A DNA stretch of 64,000 bases from NCBI RefSeq assembly GCF_003123685.1, contig NZ_QCYJ01000116.1:1-64000 (forward strand). The letters run 5' to 3'. Below, one piece after another: positions 16,350 to 23,472 of this stretch. Under the pieces are notes generated by a model that saw only the letters and a program-made list of their open reading frames with translations, made no database searches and had not been told where the DNA came from. The first letter of the stretch is position 1, and the number at the start of each line of letters is the position of its first letter. The DNA comes from Nocardia aurea (GTDB taxonomy: Bacteria; Actinomycetota; Actinomycetes; Mycobacteriales; Mycobacteriaceae). Both the position numbers and the translations under genes were made by a program.

Positions 16350-17296
16350 GTGGCAGCGCCGTGGGTCGTGGATGATGAATTGTAGGCGGTTATCGAACCG
16401 CTACTGCCGGTGAAACCGGCAGGGACGCCGGGTCCGGCCCAGCACGACCTGCGGCTGGTGTTTCAGGGGATCGTGTTCGTGTTGTTCACCGGGATCGGGT
16501 GGGAAGACCTTCCCCAGGAACTCGGGTTCGGCTCCGGGATGACGTGTTGGTGCGGGCTGCGCGACTGGCAGACCGCCGGGGTGTTCGAGGCGATTCACCG
16601 AGCGGTCCTCGACCGTAGCAACGCCGCCGGGTTGATCGACTTCGACCGGGTCATGATCGACGGCTCGCACGTGCGGGCGAAAGAAGGGGCGCCGCGACCG
16701 GCCCGAGCCCGGTAGACCGCGCCAAGACCGGTTCCAAACATCATCTGTTGACCGGCGGCAACGGGTTCCCGATCGTCGTGGAGCTCTCCGCAGCCAATGT
16801 CAACGACCACCTGATGCTCGCGCCCGTGCTCGACCGGGTCCGCCCCTGGCGCGGGCGACCGGGGCCACCACGCCGCCGGATCAAAACGCTCATCGGCGAC
16901 AAGGGCTACGACTACCCCAGCGTGTACGCCGAGCTGCGGCAACGCGGGATCACCGGATACATCCCTCGCCGAGGAACCCGCGACAAAGTCACTGCTGGCC
17001 GTTGGATCGTGGAGCAGACCTTCGCCCTGCTCCACCAGTACCGGCGCCTGGCCGTCCGCTGGGAACGCTGCACCGACATCCATTACGGAGTCCTGAATCT
17101 CGCTGCCGCGCTGATCACTCAGCAACCGAACCCGATAGGGGCTCTACACTGGCCTTGTTCGCCGCTTATAGCGGCAAAGGACCTTCCTCGGGTTGGACTC
17201 GATTATTGTTCACGTGCGCGTGCCTGGCGACCTCGCGGTCTGACTGTCACGCAGGCTTCGCGGAGGATCTTTAACACCGTCCCCTTAGCCAGTTGA
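16350..17296 (+). pseudogene. IS5-family transposase, two frames plus an in-frame stop
   Basis: The first frame runs from GTG 16350 ('MAAPWVVDDEL') but meets TAG at 16383-16385 where related transposases have Trp before 'AVIEPLLPVKPAG'; a downstream GTG at 16410 could restart it. That frame ends at 16715. The second frame carries the catalytic core 'VDRAKTGSKHH', 'LIGDKGYDYPS' and 'WIVEQTFALLHQYRRLAVRW' and is reached by a -1 shift at the A-AAG run near 16680-16683, the usual expression mode of this IS group. The second frame has no stop before the right inverted repeat and reads on into flanking DNA to 17296. The nonsense codon makes it probably inactive. Confidence 0.78.
17125..17144 (-). 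repeat. Right terminal inverted repeat of the IS5-family element
   Basis: Complement of the left end at 16289-16308 with two mismatches, followed by TA, the same dinucleotide that precedes the left end. Confidence 0.85.
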
Positions 17297-17511
17297 TGGT
17301 CATTCACCAACTGATTGGATGACACGCCAGCTTTGTACTGGGCGACAATCGCCGCCACTGTCGCCTGATCAACACGGCGCGCCTTGCGTTGTCGGACACC
17401 ACTGCCAACGCTGGGTCGCGGCTGGCGTCCATCCTGTCGGATGCGTTGCCCCAGAACGTCGAGAGCCTCTCGGAGGTCTATTCGGTTCGAGTAAGTTCCC
17501 GGTAGGTCCAC
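17203..17511 (-). CDS. Small HTH protein, recombinase-tail-like
   Basis: 102 aa. The C-terminal half 'RRVDQATVAAIVAQYKAG' then 'VSSNQLVNDHQLAKGTVLKI' is a clear Hin/resolvase-type helix-turn-helix with a basic tail. The N-terminal half ('REALDVLGQRIRQDGRQPRP') is charged and has no catalytic Ser recombinase domain. It may be a stand-alone small DNA-binding protein or the remnant of a serine recombinase; both are common next to actinobacterial mobile elements. It lies 58 bases from the IS element, and a strong hairpin sits just upstream of its start. Confidence 0.5.
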   Translation of the reverse strand: MDLPGTYSNRIDLREALDVLGQRIRQDGRQPRPSVGSGVRQRKARRVDQATVAAIVAQYKAGVSSNQLVNDHQLAKGTVLKILREACVTVRPRGRQARAREQ

Positions 17512-17519
17512 TCATAGAC

Positions 17520-17546
17520 GGCCCATGCTCACAGAGAGCATGGGCC
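17520..17546. terminator. Strong hairpin, candidate terminator
   Basis: Perfect 11-bp stem GGCCCATGCTC / GAGCATGGGCC with a 5-base loop, followed on the plus strand by GGTTTCGTTTCG. It could end transcription running rightward out of the IS element. On the minus strand it lies just upstream of the HTH gene start. Confidence 0.5.
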
Positions 17547-17898
17547 GGTTTCGTTTCGTCATGTCTTGTGGGGGTGCAGCCCCCACACCCCAGCCCGGCG
17601 GGCTCCGCCCCCGAACCTCCGCACGAGGTCGGCCGTGGTTCCACTCGTTCAACTCTTCTCTGAGCGTGGACCAGAAGTGATCGACCTGGCTGCTTCGGAC
17701 GCGGCGGCCACGTGCAACTGCATCCTGATCCGACGCCGAAGAGCTCAATCGGCTTGCTGGTCCAGATGCATTCGGCCGACCTCGGCAATCTCCGATACTG
17801 TCAATACTTTCGCCCGGGCCGCTGGTCGATGACGGCAACGATGGTGACGCGGCGCCAAGTCTGCGTGCCACTGATTCGACAAGGGTTAGCTGATGCGG
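17547..17898. other. Intergenic stretch with G/C-rich repeats, no confident gene
   Basis: Starts with short nested inverted repeats (GTGGGGGTGCAGCCCCCAC and a CCCGGCGGGC run). Open frames exist on both strands (for example minus 17512-17871) but none has a recognisable domain. A basic W-rich stretch on the minus strand could be a decayed transposase remnant; I cannot support that. Confidence 0.35.
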
Positions 17899-18270
17899 TC
17901 ATTTATCCCGCATCGCAGCCAGGGCTGCACGTGCGGCTGCAACCACTAGTGGCCACTCTGAATCGCCGAGGTATGTGGCATCCGGTGCGTTTCCTAGTCG
18001 GCCGATCATGGGGCCGAGTACCCGGTCCAGCTCGATCAGTCGGTCGACCTCTGGTCCATCCATGAGCACGGTGCCGATCCTGCTGCGAGGGTCGGGGACG
18101 ACGACGCAGTCGTCGTACAAGATGCTCACGTTCACGTCCAGGTCGTCGTAAAAATTCTCTTGCGGGAATTCACGATTTATCCAGACTCGCCTTTGATAGT
18201 CCGGATCGGCGAATGATTCGAGTGCTTCTAACACAGACTTGCGCATCTCGGGATATTTAACATCGGTCAC
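17899..18270 (-). CDS. Probable immunity protein, SCO4402-like family
   Basis: 123 aa from GTG 18270, which overlaps the toxin stop as GTGA; a longer frame exists but runs inside the toxin gene. The small acidic protein reads 'KYPEMRKSVLEALESFADPD', 'RRVWINREFPQENFYDDLDV' and 'VLYD/ILYDDCVVVPDPRSR', then 'VVAAARAALAAM' at the end, a pattern I recognise from the SCO4402 family of Streptomyces. Such small cytosolic proteins directly downstream of polymorphic toxin genes act as cognate immunity factors. The translational coupling to the toxin fits that role; the neutralising activity is inference. Confidence 0.75.
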   Translation of the reverse strand: MTDVKYPEMRKSVLEALESFADPDYQRRVWINREFPQENFYDDLDVNVSILYDDCVVVPDPRSRIGTVLMDGPEVDRLIELDRVLGPMIGRLGNAPDATYLGDSEWPLVVAAARAALAAMRDK

Positions 18271-19625
18271 GGGTGATCCCAACTCCTCCAAGTCAGCCAT
18301 TCGCTCAATGGTATATGTGCCATTTCTGGGTTGGTTTTGATGCTTCCGTCGATGGGCTTTCCATCCCGACCTATCACCTTGCCCCCGGCTCGGATAATGA
18401 CGTGGTCCACCTGTTGTGTAGGATACTGACTGGTGGGGTCGCCCTGGTCGATCCGTATACCGTTGCCTTGGTTTTTGGGGTCCTCCCAACGCTGTCCGAC
18501 CTTCTTGCTGTTCGGTTTCCCTTCCCCCCACTCGCTCGGGACTTTGTCGATGGCGGACTTCGGGGGAAATTGTAGTGGAGCGTCTGGCTTTCCGTCATTA
18601 TCTAGATCAATTTCGGTCGTCAATATCGGCAGGTCGGCAACGGTGGCCAGTCCGCCTTTCGTCAGCGCTGCCGTGGTGAAGGTGAATCCGCTCAGTGCGG
18701 TGAGGAAGGTATTGGCGGGACCAGCCAAAGCTCCGGCAGCTTGGTCCAGGAAGTCGATCTCTTCTTGGCGTTCGCGGGGTGTCTTTTGCTCGTTCGGCTT
18801 CTTTTGCTTCGTTGGTGGCTCTTTGACCCGCACCATCGAAGTCCCGATCTGAATGGCGGTGACGACTACCACCATGGCGAACCGAGTGTTCATGTCCGAG
18901 CGCATCGTGGTCAAAGCAACCATGTGGGCGTCGACTCCGGCCGCGATGTCGCGGGCGGCGGCTTCGATCTCGCCCACGCTGGTAGCGAGCACACGAAGGT
19001 GGCCTACGAGGTTCGGGATGTCGTCCGGGACTTTGGTTCCGTAGCCACGCTCCAGTCCGGAGGCGACCGTCGACAGGCGTCCCTTGCCGCCGTATACGGG
19101 GTCCGACTGAGCGAAGGTCTTCCACGCGGTTGCGGCGCGCGCGAGCTTGTCGGTGTCGCCGTCAGGGACTTCGCCACCAGCGACAAGCGCGGTGACTTTA
19201 TCTTGCAGTTCGGTCCAGTCAGTCTCGAGTCCGCGACTGTTGGTCCCCGATGACGCGACGCCGGTGACGACGCCCGCGCCATAGGGTAGTTCCGAGGGGA
19301 AGCCACTGGGTAAGGCCGGTGGGTCACCCTTCTTGGGGTTGCGGTTGGCTTTGTACTCCCCGCACTTCCAGTTGTAGCCGGCCGCGGTCAGTATGTCCCC
19401 GAAGTGTTGCAGGGCCTGAGCGAAGCTGGTCGCCACCAGTGTCACGGCGGAGGCGCGGTCGTCGTAGGCTTTCGACCACGTCTTGACCGCCTGATAGCCA
19501 CCGGCCATCGCACTGGTTTCCAAAAGGGCGCTTTGCAGCGAATTGTAGACCGTTTGGAATTTCTCCGACAAGTCGTAGCATTCCTTGGCCGCGCTCTCGT
19601 AGGACTGCGGGGAGATCGAGCCCAC
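18267..19625 (-). CDS. ESX-secreted polymorphic toxin with WXG-like N-terminus and nuclease-like C-terminal module
   Basis: 452 aa, GTG start. Residues 1-100 are a helical WXG/LXG-like domain ('SYESAAKECYDLSEKFQTVY'), followed by a long helical middle with a hydrophobic stretch around 255-270 ('FAMVVVVTAIQIGTSMV') and another near 300-330. The last ~85 residues look like a separate toxin module with 'GQRWEDPKNQGNGIRIDQGD', 'QQVDHVIIRAGGKVIGRDGK' and 'AHIPLSEWLTWRSW', similar to small polymorphic-toxin domains (I think the type 24 group, from memory). Two WXG100 genes lie immediately upstream and an immunity-like gene downstream with a 4-base overlap. Target of the toxin is unknown; nuclease is a guess from the Arg/Asp/His-rich pattern. 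Confidence 0.75.
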   Translation of the reverse strand: MGSISPQSYESAAKECYDLSEKFQTVYNSLQSALLETSAMAGGYQAVKTWSKAYDDRASAVTLVATSFAQALQHFGDILTAAGYNWKCGEYKANRNPKKGDPPALPSGFPSELPYGAGVVTGVASSGTNSRGLETDWTELQDKVTALVAGGEVPDGDTDKLARAATAWKTFAQSDPVYGGKGRLSTVASGLERGYGTKVPDDIPNLVGHLRVLATSVGEIEAAARDIAAGVDAHMVALTTMRSDMNTRFAMVVVVTAIQIGTSMVRVKEPPTKQKKPNEQKTPRERQEEIDFLDQAAGALAGPANTFLTALSGFTFTTAALTKGGLATVADLPILTTEIDLDNDGKPDAPLQFPPKSAIDKVPSEWGEGKPNSKKVGQRWEDPKNQGNGIRIDQGDPTSQYPTQQVDHVIIRAGGKVIGRDGKPIDGSIKTNPEMAHIPLSEWLTWRSWDHP

Positions 19626-19630
19626 CGAGT

Positions 19631-19936
19631 TCAGCCACCGCTCATTCTCAAATTGATCTCCGCTGCCGCACTGTAGGCGTCGCGGGCGGTGACAGCGGCG
19701 TTGTACATGTCAGTGATTCCTTCAACCACCGCGGCTGCCCCGGTTGCCCATTCCCGGTAGGCTTCCTCCTGGGCGATGGCAGCGGCTCCCTGCCAGTTTT
19801 GCTGGATTGTGGCGATTCGGTGGTTGATTCCGTCGAGACTTTCGGTGAGGAAGCCTATGAATCCATTGGCGCGGGTGACGAGCTGGTCGAGCTCATCGAT
19901 GTCGAACGTGAAGTCGCGCGCGTCGTCGCCCATCAC
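19631..19936 (-). CDS. WXG100-family protein (EsxA/B-like), second of the pair
   Basis: 101 aa. A helical hairpin with the central W-x-G turn in 'IATIQQNWQGAAAIAQEEAY' at about residues 43-62. The length matches the WXG100 family exported by type VII (ESX) systems as dimers. It starts with GTG 19936 in a GTGA overlap with the upstream WXG gene, or with ATG 19933 in a TGATG overlap. The toxin gene begins 5 bases after its stop, so it likely serves as a partner or targeting factor for the toxin. Confidence 0.85.
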   Translation of the reverse strand: MMGDDARDFTFDIDELDQLVTRANGFIGFLTESLDGINHRIATIQQNWQGAAAIAQEEAYREWATGAAAVVEGITDMYNAAVTARDAYSAAAEINLRMSGG

Positions 19937-20271
19937 ATGTTCAGTTCCGGTAGGTCGAGCGAACTCAGGTTGACGGAATTCGAGATGTCCTGGTTGGCAA
20001 TGGTTTTGCTTGCGACACTCAAGAGACCACCCATGGTGTTGAGGGCGTTCAACACGTCGGCGGCCCCCTCCTTGGTTTCAGTCCAGCCGTCCCCGAATGC
20101 ATCTGCCGCCGCGCCGCTCCAATTGCCGAGAACACTCGATACGTCGCGGTCAAGCGCGCTCAGTCCGGTGATCAGAGAATCCGCGACTTGCTGGATGTAG
20201 ACACCGGCATCAGTCACCTCGCTTGGAACCATCGCGAAATCTGTTCCGGGCGTATCTGACTCAGTCGACAC
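19933..20271 (-). CDS. WXG100-family protein (EsxA/B-like), first of the pair
   Basis: 112 aa from GTG 20271, preceded by GAGGGGGG at good spacing. The W-x-G motif is in 'SSVLGNWSGAAADAFGDGW' at about residues 54-72. It heads a four-gene minus-strand operon with a second WXG100 gene, the large toxin and the immunity gene. No EccC or other ESX core component is in the window, so export would rely on an ESX system elsewhere. An upstream in-frame ATG (20328) would give a Cys-containing extension with no ribosome-binding site and is not used. Confidence 0.82.
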   Translation of the reverse strand: MSTESDTPGTDFAMVPSEVTDAGVYIQQVADSLITGLSALDRDVSSVLGNWSGAAADAFGDGWTETKEGAADVLNALNTMGGLLSVASKTIANQDISNSVNLSSLDLPELNM

Positions 20272-20287
20272 GCGAGCCCCCCTCAAT

Positions 20288-20521
20288 ATGCAGAGACCAA
20301 CGTATCGACACTCGGGCACGGAGCGCAACAGTTCTGCCGACCGGGCCCCAGGCCCTGGAACCCAGGTTCTCCTGACATGCCGGCAATGCCGCTGGGCCGG
20401 CGGTCGGCAGTGGCCCTGCTGCTCGACGGGGTGCCACTATCGAACGCTGCGCGCCGCCCGGGTGCCAACCGGTTGGACCCTGATCTGCGGCCCCTCTACC
20501 GTCAGGGTGTTCGGGTTGTGA
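20288..20521 (+). CDS. Hypothetical small Cys-rich protein
   Basis: 77 aa, with 'LLTCRQCRWAGGRQWPCCST' and 'GCHYRTL', giving two C-x2-C-like pairs that could bind metal. No family is recognised and the ribosome-binding site is weak, so it may not be translated. It ends 20 bases before a very strong terminator hairpin, and the same DNA can form several RNA stems, so a non-coding RNA is an alternative reading. Confidence 0.3.
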   Translation: MQRPTYRHSGTERNSSADRAPGPGTQVLLTCRQCRWAGGRQWPCCSTGCHYRTLRAARVPTGWTLICGPSTVRVFGL

Positions 20522-20541
20522 CACGTTAGGCCCACTTCACA

Positions 20542-20574
20542 GCGGGACCGCAGGTCATCGACCTGCGGTCCCGC
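20542..20574 (+). terminator. Rho-independent terminator
   Basis: Perfect 15-bp stem GCGGGACCGCAGGTC / GACCTGCGGTCCCGC with a 3-base loop (ATC), followed by CTTGTTTTGT. It ends a plus-strand transcript covering 20288-20541. Confidence 0.85.
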
Positions 20575-20716
20575 CTTGTTTTGTAGCGATGCGCGAACTC
20601 GTGTCGGTTCATTCGTCGGTGAGTGTCTCTAGCCCGGTTTTGTGCGAGGACGCTGGAGGCCGATCCCGGTGCCGTGCCGTATCGAAAATCTAGCTAGAAT
20701 TCTGTGCAGTTGCGGT

Positions 20717-21025
20717 ATGTCCATCCTGCGCAACACCCGTGAGCTGAGTGTTTCCGACGCCGCGCAGCGAGGTGTCGCCGGACTGGTCGCGGATGCAGAA
20801 GGTGGTGCCGACTTGGTGGTCACGCGCCATCGCCGGCCGGTTGCCGCCGTGGTCAGTATGAATCGGCTCGCCGAACTGGATCGCGCGGAGTCCGACCTAC
20901 GTGACCTCGCGCTGGTGCTTGCACGCGCTGCGACCGATAGCGGGAACCGCACGGCACTCGATGATGTGCTCGGCGCCTTCGGTCACACGAGGCAATCTCT
21001 GGCCGAACTCGATGACCACGAGTAA
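20717..21025 (+). CDS. Phd/YefM-type antitoxin
   Basis: 102 aa from ATG 20717. The N-terminal 'SILRNTRELSVSDAAQRGVA' with 'DLVVTRHRRPVAAVVSMNRL' is the DNA-binding fold of the prevent-host-death antitoxins; the C-terminal part is variable and acidic, as expected for the toxin-binding tail. A longer in-frame extension lacks a ribosome-binding site. A -10-like TAGAAT (20696-20701) lies about 15 bases upstream. The RelE-type toxin frame follows 4 bases after the stop. The complex usually represses its own promoter. Confidence 0.8.
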   Translation: MSILRNTRELSVSDAAQRGVAGLVADAEGGADLVVTRHRRPVAAVVSMNRLAELDRAESDLRDLALVLARAATDSGNRTALDDVLGAFGHTRQSLAELDDHE

Positions 21026-21029
21026 CCCG

Positions 21030-21550
21030 ATGATCGAAGTCGTCTTCACCGATATGGCGATCGACGACCTTCGGAAACTCGGTCCCGACGCCGTCCCCAA
21101 GGTTCTCGAAAAGGTCTCCTCCTGCTGGATTCACCGCTGGCCGGTTATCCACTCGGCGGCGAATTGACCGGATTCCGCAAGCTTGTGGTCGATCGCAATA
21201 CCTGGCGGGTGGTGTATCGGGTGATCGATCAGCAGACGATCGAGATCTGCGAGATCTGGGCGATCGGAGAACGCGCCGACTCCGAGGTCTACGCGGAGGC
21301 AACTGCTCGCATAGTCGCGGCCGCCGGTCGGCTACCGGAGTTCAGCAAGCTCGGTCGAGTGGTCGAACGACTCGGCCGAAATATCGAATCATTCGGCGTT
21401 CCACCGACACCGACGCGCGAACCCGTCCCGGACTGGCTCGCGCAGCGGTTGATCCATACGGTCGGTATGGCTCCCGCCGAGGTCGCGGCACTCGATCTCG
21501 AACAGGCCGTCGACTGCTGGGCTGACTACACCTCGCGACCATCCACGTAA
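21030..21550 (+). pseudogene. RelE/ParE-type toxin, frameshifted
   Basis: ATG 21030 starts 'MIEVVFTDMAIDDLRKLGPD' and 'VPKVLEKV'. At about 21117-21118 one base appears to be missing: the next frame continues 'LLLDSPLAGYPLGGELTGFR', 'NTWRVVYRVIDQQTIEICEI' and 'WAIGERADSEVY', which is the rest of a RelE fold. The first frame ends in a stop after 'VIHSAAN', so no full-length toxin is made unless ribosomes shift. The second frame runs 70-80 residues beyond a usual RelE end, so the protein was or is a longer form. The antitoxin upstream is intact. Confidence 0.75.
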
Positions 21551-21631
21551 CCCGGCCTGGACCTGTTTCTGGTGGATTCCGACTGACACCCTGGTAGTTC
21601 GGCATTGCACTCCACCCGTGAGAGGCCATGG

Positions 21632-21928
21632 ATGGCATTGGACATCGTCGTGCAGGACATCAACCATGCCGAGATACGCCGCTTCGGTGACGATGCGGAC
21701 GAAACGCTGTTGAGGCTGTGCGCAGCGCAGCCCGACACCAATCCGGTGCGAAGCATCCGGCGGTACTGCGACACGATGTTCAACCGGTACCAGCTCGGGG
21801 TGATCCTGGATCGGATCGAGGAGATCGAGGTGTGGACCGATGCCGAGCGGCGGGCCGTCGATCTGCTGCGGAGGGCGTCGACGATCGCGCTTCGCGCCAA
21901 CGGATATCTCCTGTTCGTCGGCGACTGA
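21632..21928 (+). CDS. Hypothetical protein
   Basis: 98 aa from ATG 21632, which follows GAGAGG at about six bases; an earlier frame start at 21605 has no site. It is charged and helical ('EIRRFGDDADETLLRLCAAQ', 'RRAVDLLRRASTIALRANGY') with no recognised domain, signal peptide or membrane segment. It lies downstream of the TA locus on the same strand. I do not recognise a family. Confidence 0.5.
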   Translation: MALDIVVQDINHAEIRRFGDDADETLLRLCAAQPDTNPVRSIRRYCDTMFNRYQLGVILDRIEEIEVWTDAERRAVDLLRRASTIALRANGYLLFVGD

Positions 21929-22124
21929 ACTGAGCACCTTTCCGGATCATGTGAGCGTCTCGCTGCTCGTTGGGTGGGCGTCCAGCGTTGCCGATGTGCG
22001 GTGTCGGCCGCATCGTTCGGGTGGGTGTGACGGTGGTCGATCCGGCGTCGTCGGAGTGCGTCCTGTTTACGAACGGCGTTGAGCGGAAATGCTTCCAGTC
22101 GACATCGCGATGGAAGGTGAACGC

Positions 22125-22586
22125 ATGAAGGTACGGACGGTTTTCGGGGCCGCGATCGTGGCGGTCGGGGTGTCGACGGGGGCGTTTTCGGCGGGGGTGG
22201 GGACGGCGGGGGCCGATACGGTGGATCGGGCCGACGTCATCTGCTGGGGGTTGAGTCCGAATATCGTCGACCTGCCGTACGCGGGGCGGATCGCGGCGTA
22301 TCAGTGGGATGCGACGCCGGGGCGGCCGACGATCGAGATCACCTCGGCGCAACCGAGTATCTGGGGGTATGAGACCAATCCGGCGATCCGGTGGACGAAT
22401 CTGGCGACCGGTGAAACCGGTGAGGCGGTGGGCAGCGGTCGGGTGGGGCTCGGGTCGACCAATCCCGTGTTCTTCCTGCATCTGCCGACGGGGGCCGGAC
22501 CGGTTCGGGTGGATCTGACGACGGTCAACGCCGGGCCGATCCAGGTGCCGCCGGTCCGCTGCTCCGGTGTGATCGATATTCGCTAG
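22125..22586 (+). CDS. Secreted hypothetical protein
   Basis: 153 aa from ATG 22125. An N-terminal signal peptide 'MKVRTVFGAAIVAVGVSTGA' continues to a likely cleavage near 'AGADTVD'. The mature part is beta-rich ('IEITSAQPSIWGYETNPAIR', 'VFFLHLPTGAGPVRVDLTTV') with two Cys that could form a disulphide (near the start and four residues from the 'SGV' end). It resembles small exported beta-sandwich proteins of Nocardia without a named function. Start chosen over 22089 because the signal peptide begins there. Confidence 0.65.
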   Translation: MKVRTVFGAAIVAVGVSTGAFSAGVGTAGADTVDRADVICWGLSPNIVDLPYAGRIAAYQWDATPGRPTIEITSAQPSIWGYETNPAIRWTNLATGETGEAVGSGRVGLGSTNPVFFLHLPTGAGPVRVDLTTVNAGPIQVPPVRCSGVIDIR

Positions 22587-22779
22587 TGGGCTCTCGTTTC
22601 ATCCAGGGAATTCCTGTAACACCTCGAAAACGGCGCAGATACACCTGACAATAGTTGGGGGATAATAATATTCGTCACGCGGTGATAACGCGCGGCGTGT
22701 GTATCGGTGTGCGGATATTCGTCCGGACACGATCGAATATCGAAATCGTAGAAAGCCCACGGGCTTCGAGGGGTGCGAA

Positions 22780-23466
22780 ATGAATGTCGAACTATCGGTG
22801 GTGTTGTCGATCGCCGCGAGCGTGGTGATCGGAGTCGCCGCGTGCGGGACCGATTCGGGCACGTCGACCGGGGGCGGGACCTCGGCGGGGAGTGCCGCGA
22901 CGTCCTGGGCGAGTCCGACGGCGACGCGGGCCACGAGCGCCGGTACGCCCCCGGTCGAAACGGCACCGGAGGCGACGGCGAAACCCGGGGGACCCGAGGT
23001 GACTTCGCCCGCCACGCCGAAACCCGCATCCTCGACCGCGCGACCCGCGCCGGAGGGCAGCGGCCACGGTCTGTGCTTCGATGTGAATTCGGCACTCGCG
23101 GCGTCGTCGGTCGCGAGTTTGGGCGCGCCGCCGGCGGGGGACGGCTGGGAGATCCAGGCGGGCAGCGACGATCCGATCGAGGCCGGATGTTCCGGTGTGC
23201 TGTCGTGGATGACGGTCGAATGGCCGGGAATTCACCCGGGCACGCACATCCTGTTCTTCACCGGTGGAAAGTATCTGGGTACCGCGAGCGCGCAGCCGTA
23301 CGCGTACACGACGGTTCTCGGCAAGACCCGCGACACCGTCTCGGTGCAATACCGCTGGCCGAGGGAGGAAGACCCGCTGTGCTGCCCGCAGGGCGGGCCG
23401 AGCGTCGTGACCTTCACCCTGACCGGGACCACGGTGACGGCGAACGGACAGTTCCCGCCGAACTGA
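22780..23466 (+). CDS. LppP/LprE-family lipoprotein
   Basis: 228 aa from ATG 22780. The signal peptide ends in a lipobox 'GVAACGTDSG', then a Ser/Thr/Pro/Ala-rich linker of about 80 residues, and a C-terminal domain with 'LCFDVNSALA', 'WMTVEWPGIHPGTHILFFTG', 'YLGTASAQPYAYTTVLGKTR' and 'VSVQYRWPREEDPLCCPQGG', which is the LppP/LprE pattern of mycolic-acid bacteria. It is expected to be anchored in the outer leaflet of the cytoplasmic membrane. Its biochemical role is not known. Confidence 0.8.
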   Translation: MNVELSVVLSIAASVVIGVAACGTDSGTSTGGGTSAGSAATSWASPTATRATSAGTPPVETAPEATAKPGGPEVTSPATPKPASSTARPAPEGSGHGLCFDVNSALAASSVASLGAPPAGDGWEIQAGSDDPIEAGCSGVLSWMTVEWPGIHPGTHILFFTGGKYLGTASAQPYAYTTVLGKTRDTVSVQYRWPREEDPLCCPQGGPSVVTFTLTGTTVTANGQFPPN

Positions 23467-23472
23467 ACGGCC

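Larger units (their letters stand above)
16289..17144 (+). mobile_element. IS5-family insertion sequence (IS427-like group), 856 bp
   Basis: Bounded by imperfect 20-bp terminal inverted repeats: left end GAGCTCCTAACGGGTTCGGT at 16289-16308 and the complementary right end at 17125-17144 (differences at two positions). TA flanks both ends (16287-16288 and 17145-17146), consistent with a short target duplication. Inside are two overlapping transposase frames of IS5 type. The element closes the right side of the AT-richer sugar cluster, 45 bases after the carbamoyltransferase gene. Confidence 0.85.

Noticed and set aside
17512..17871. Minus-strand frame with a W/E-rich stretch that hinted at an IS3-type transposase tail
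   Set aside because: Too short and lacks the D-D-E catalytic pattern; could be chance in a GC-rich region.
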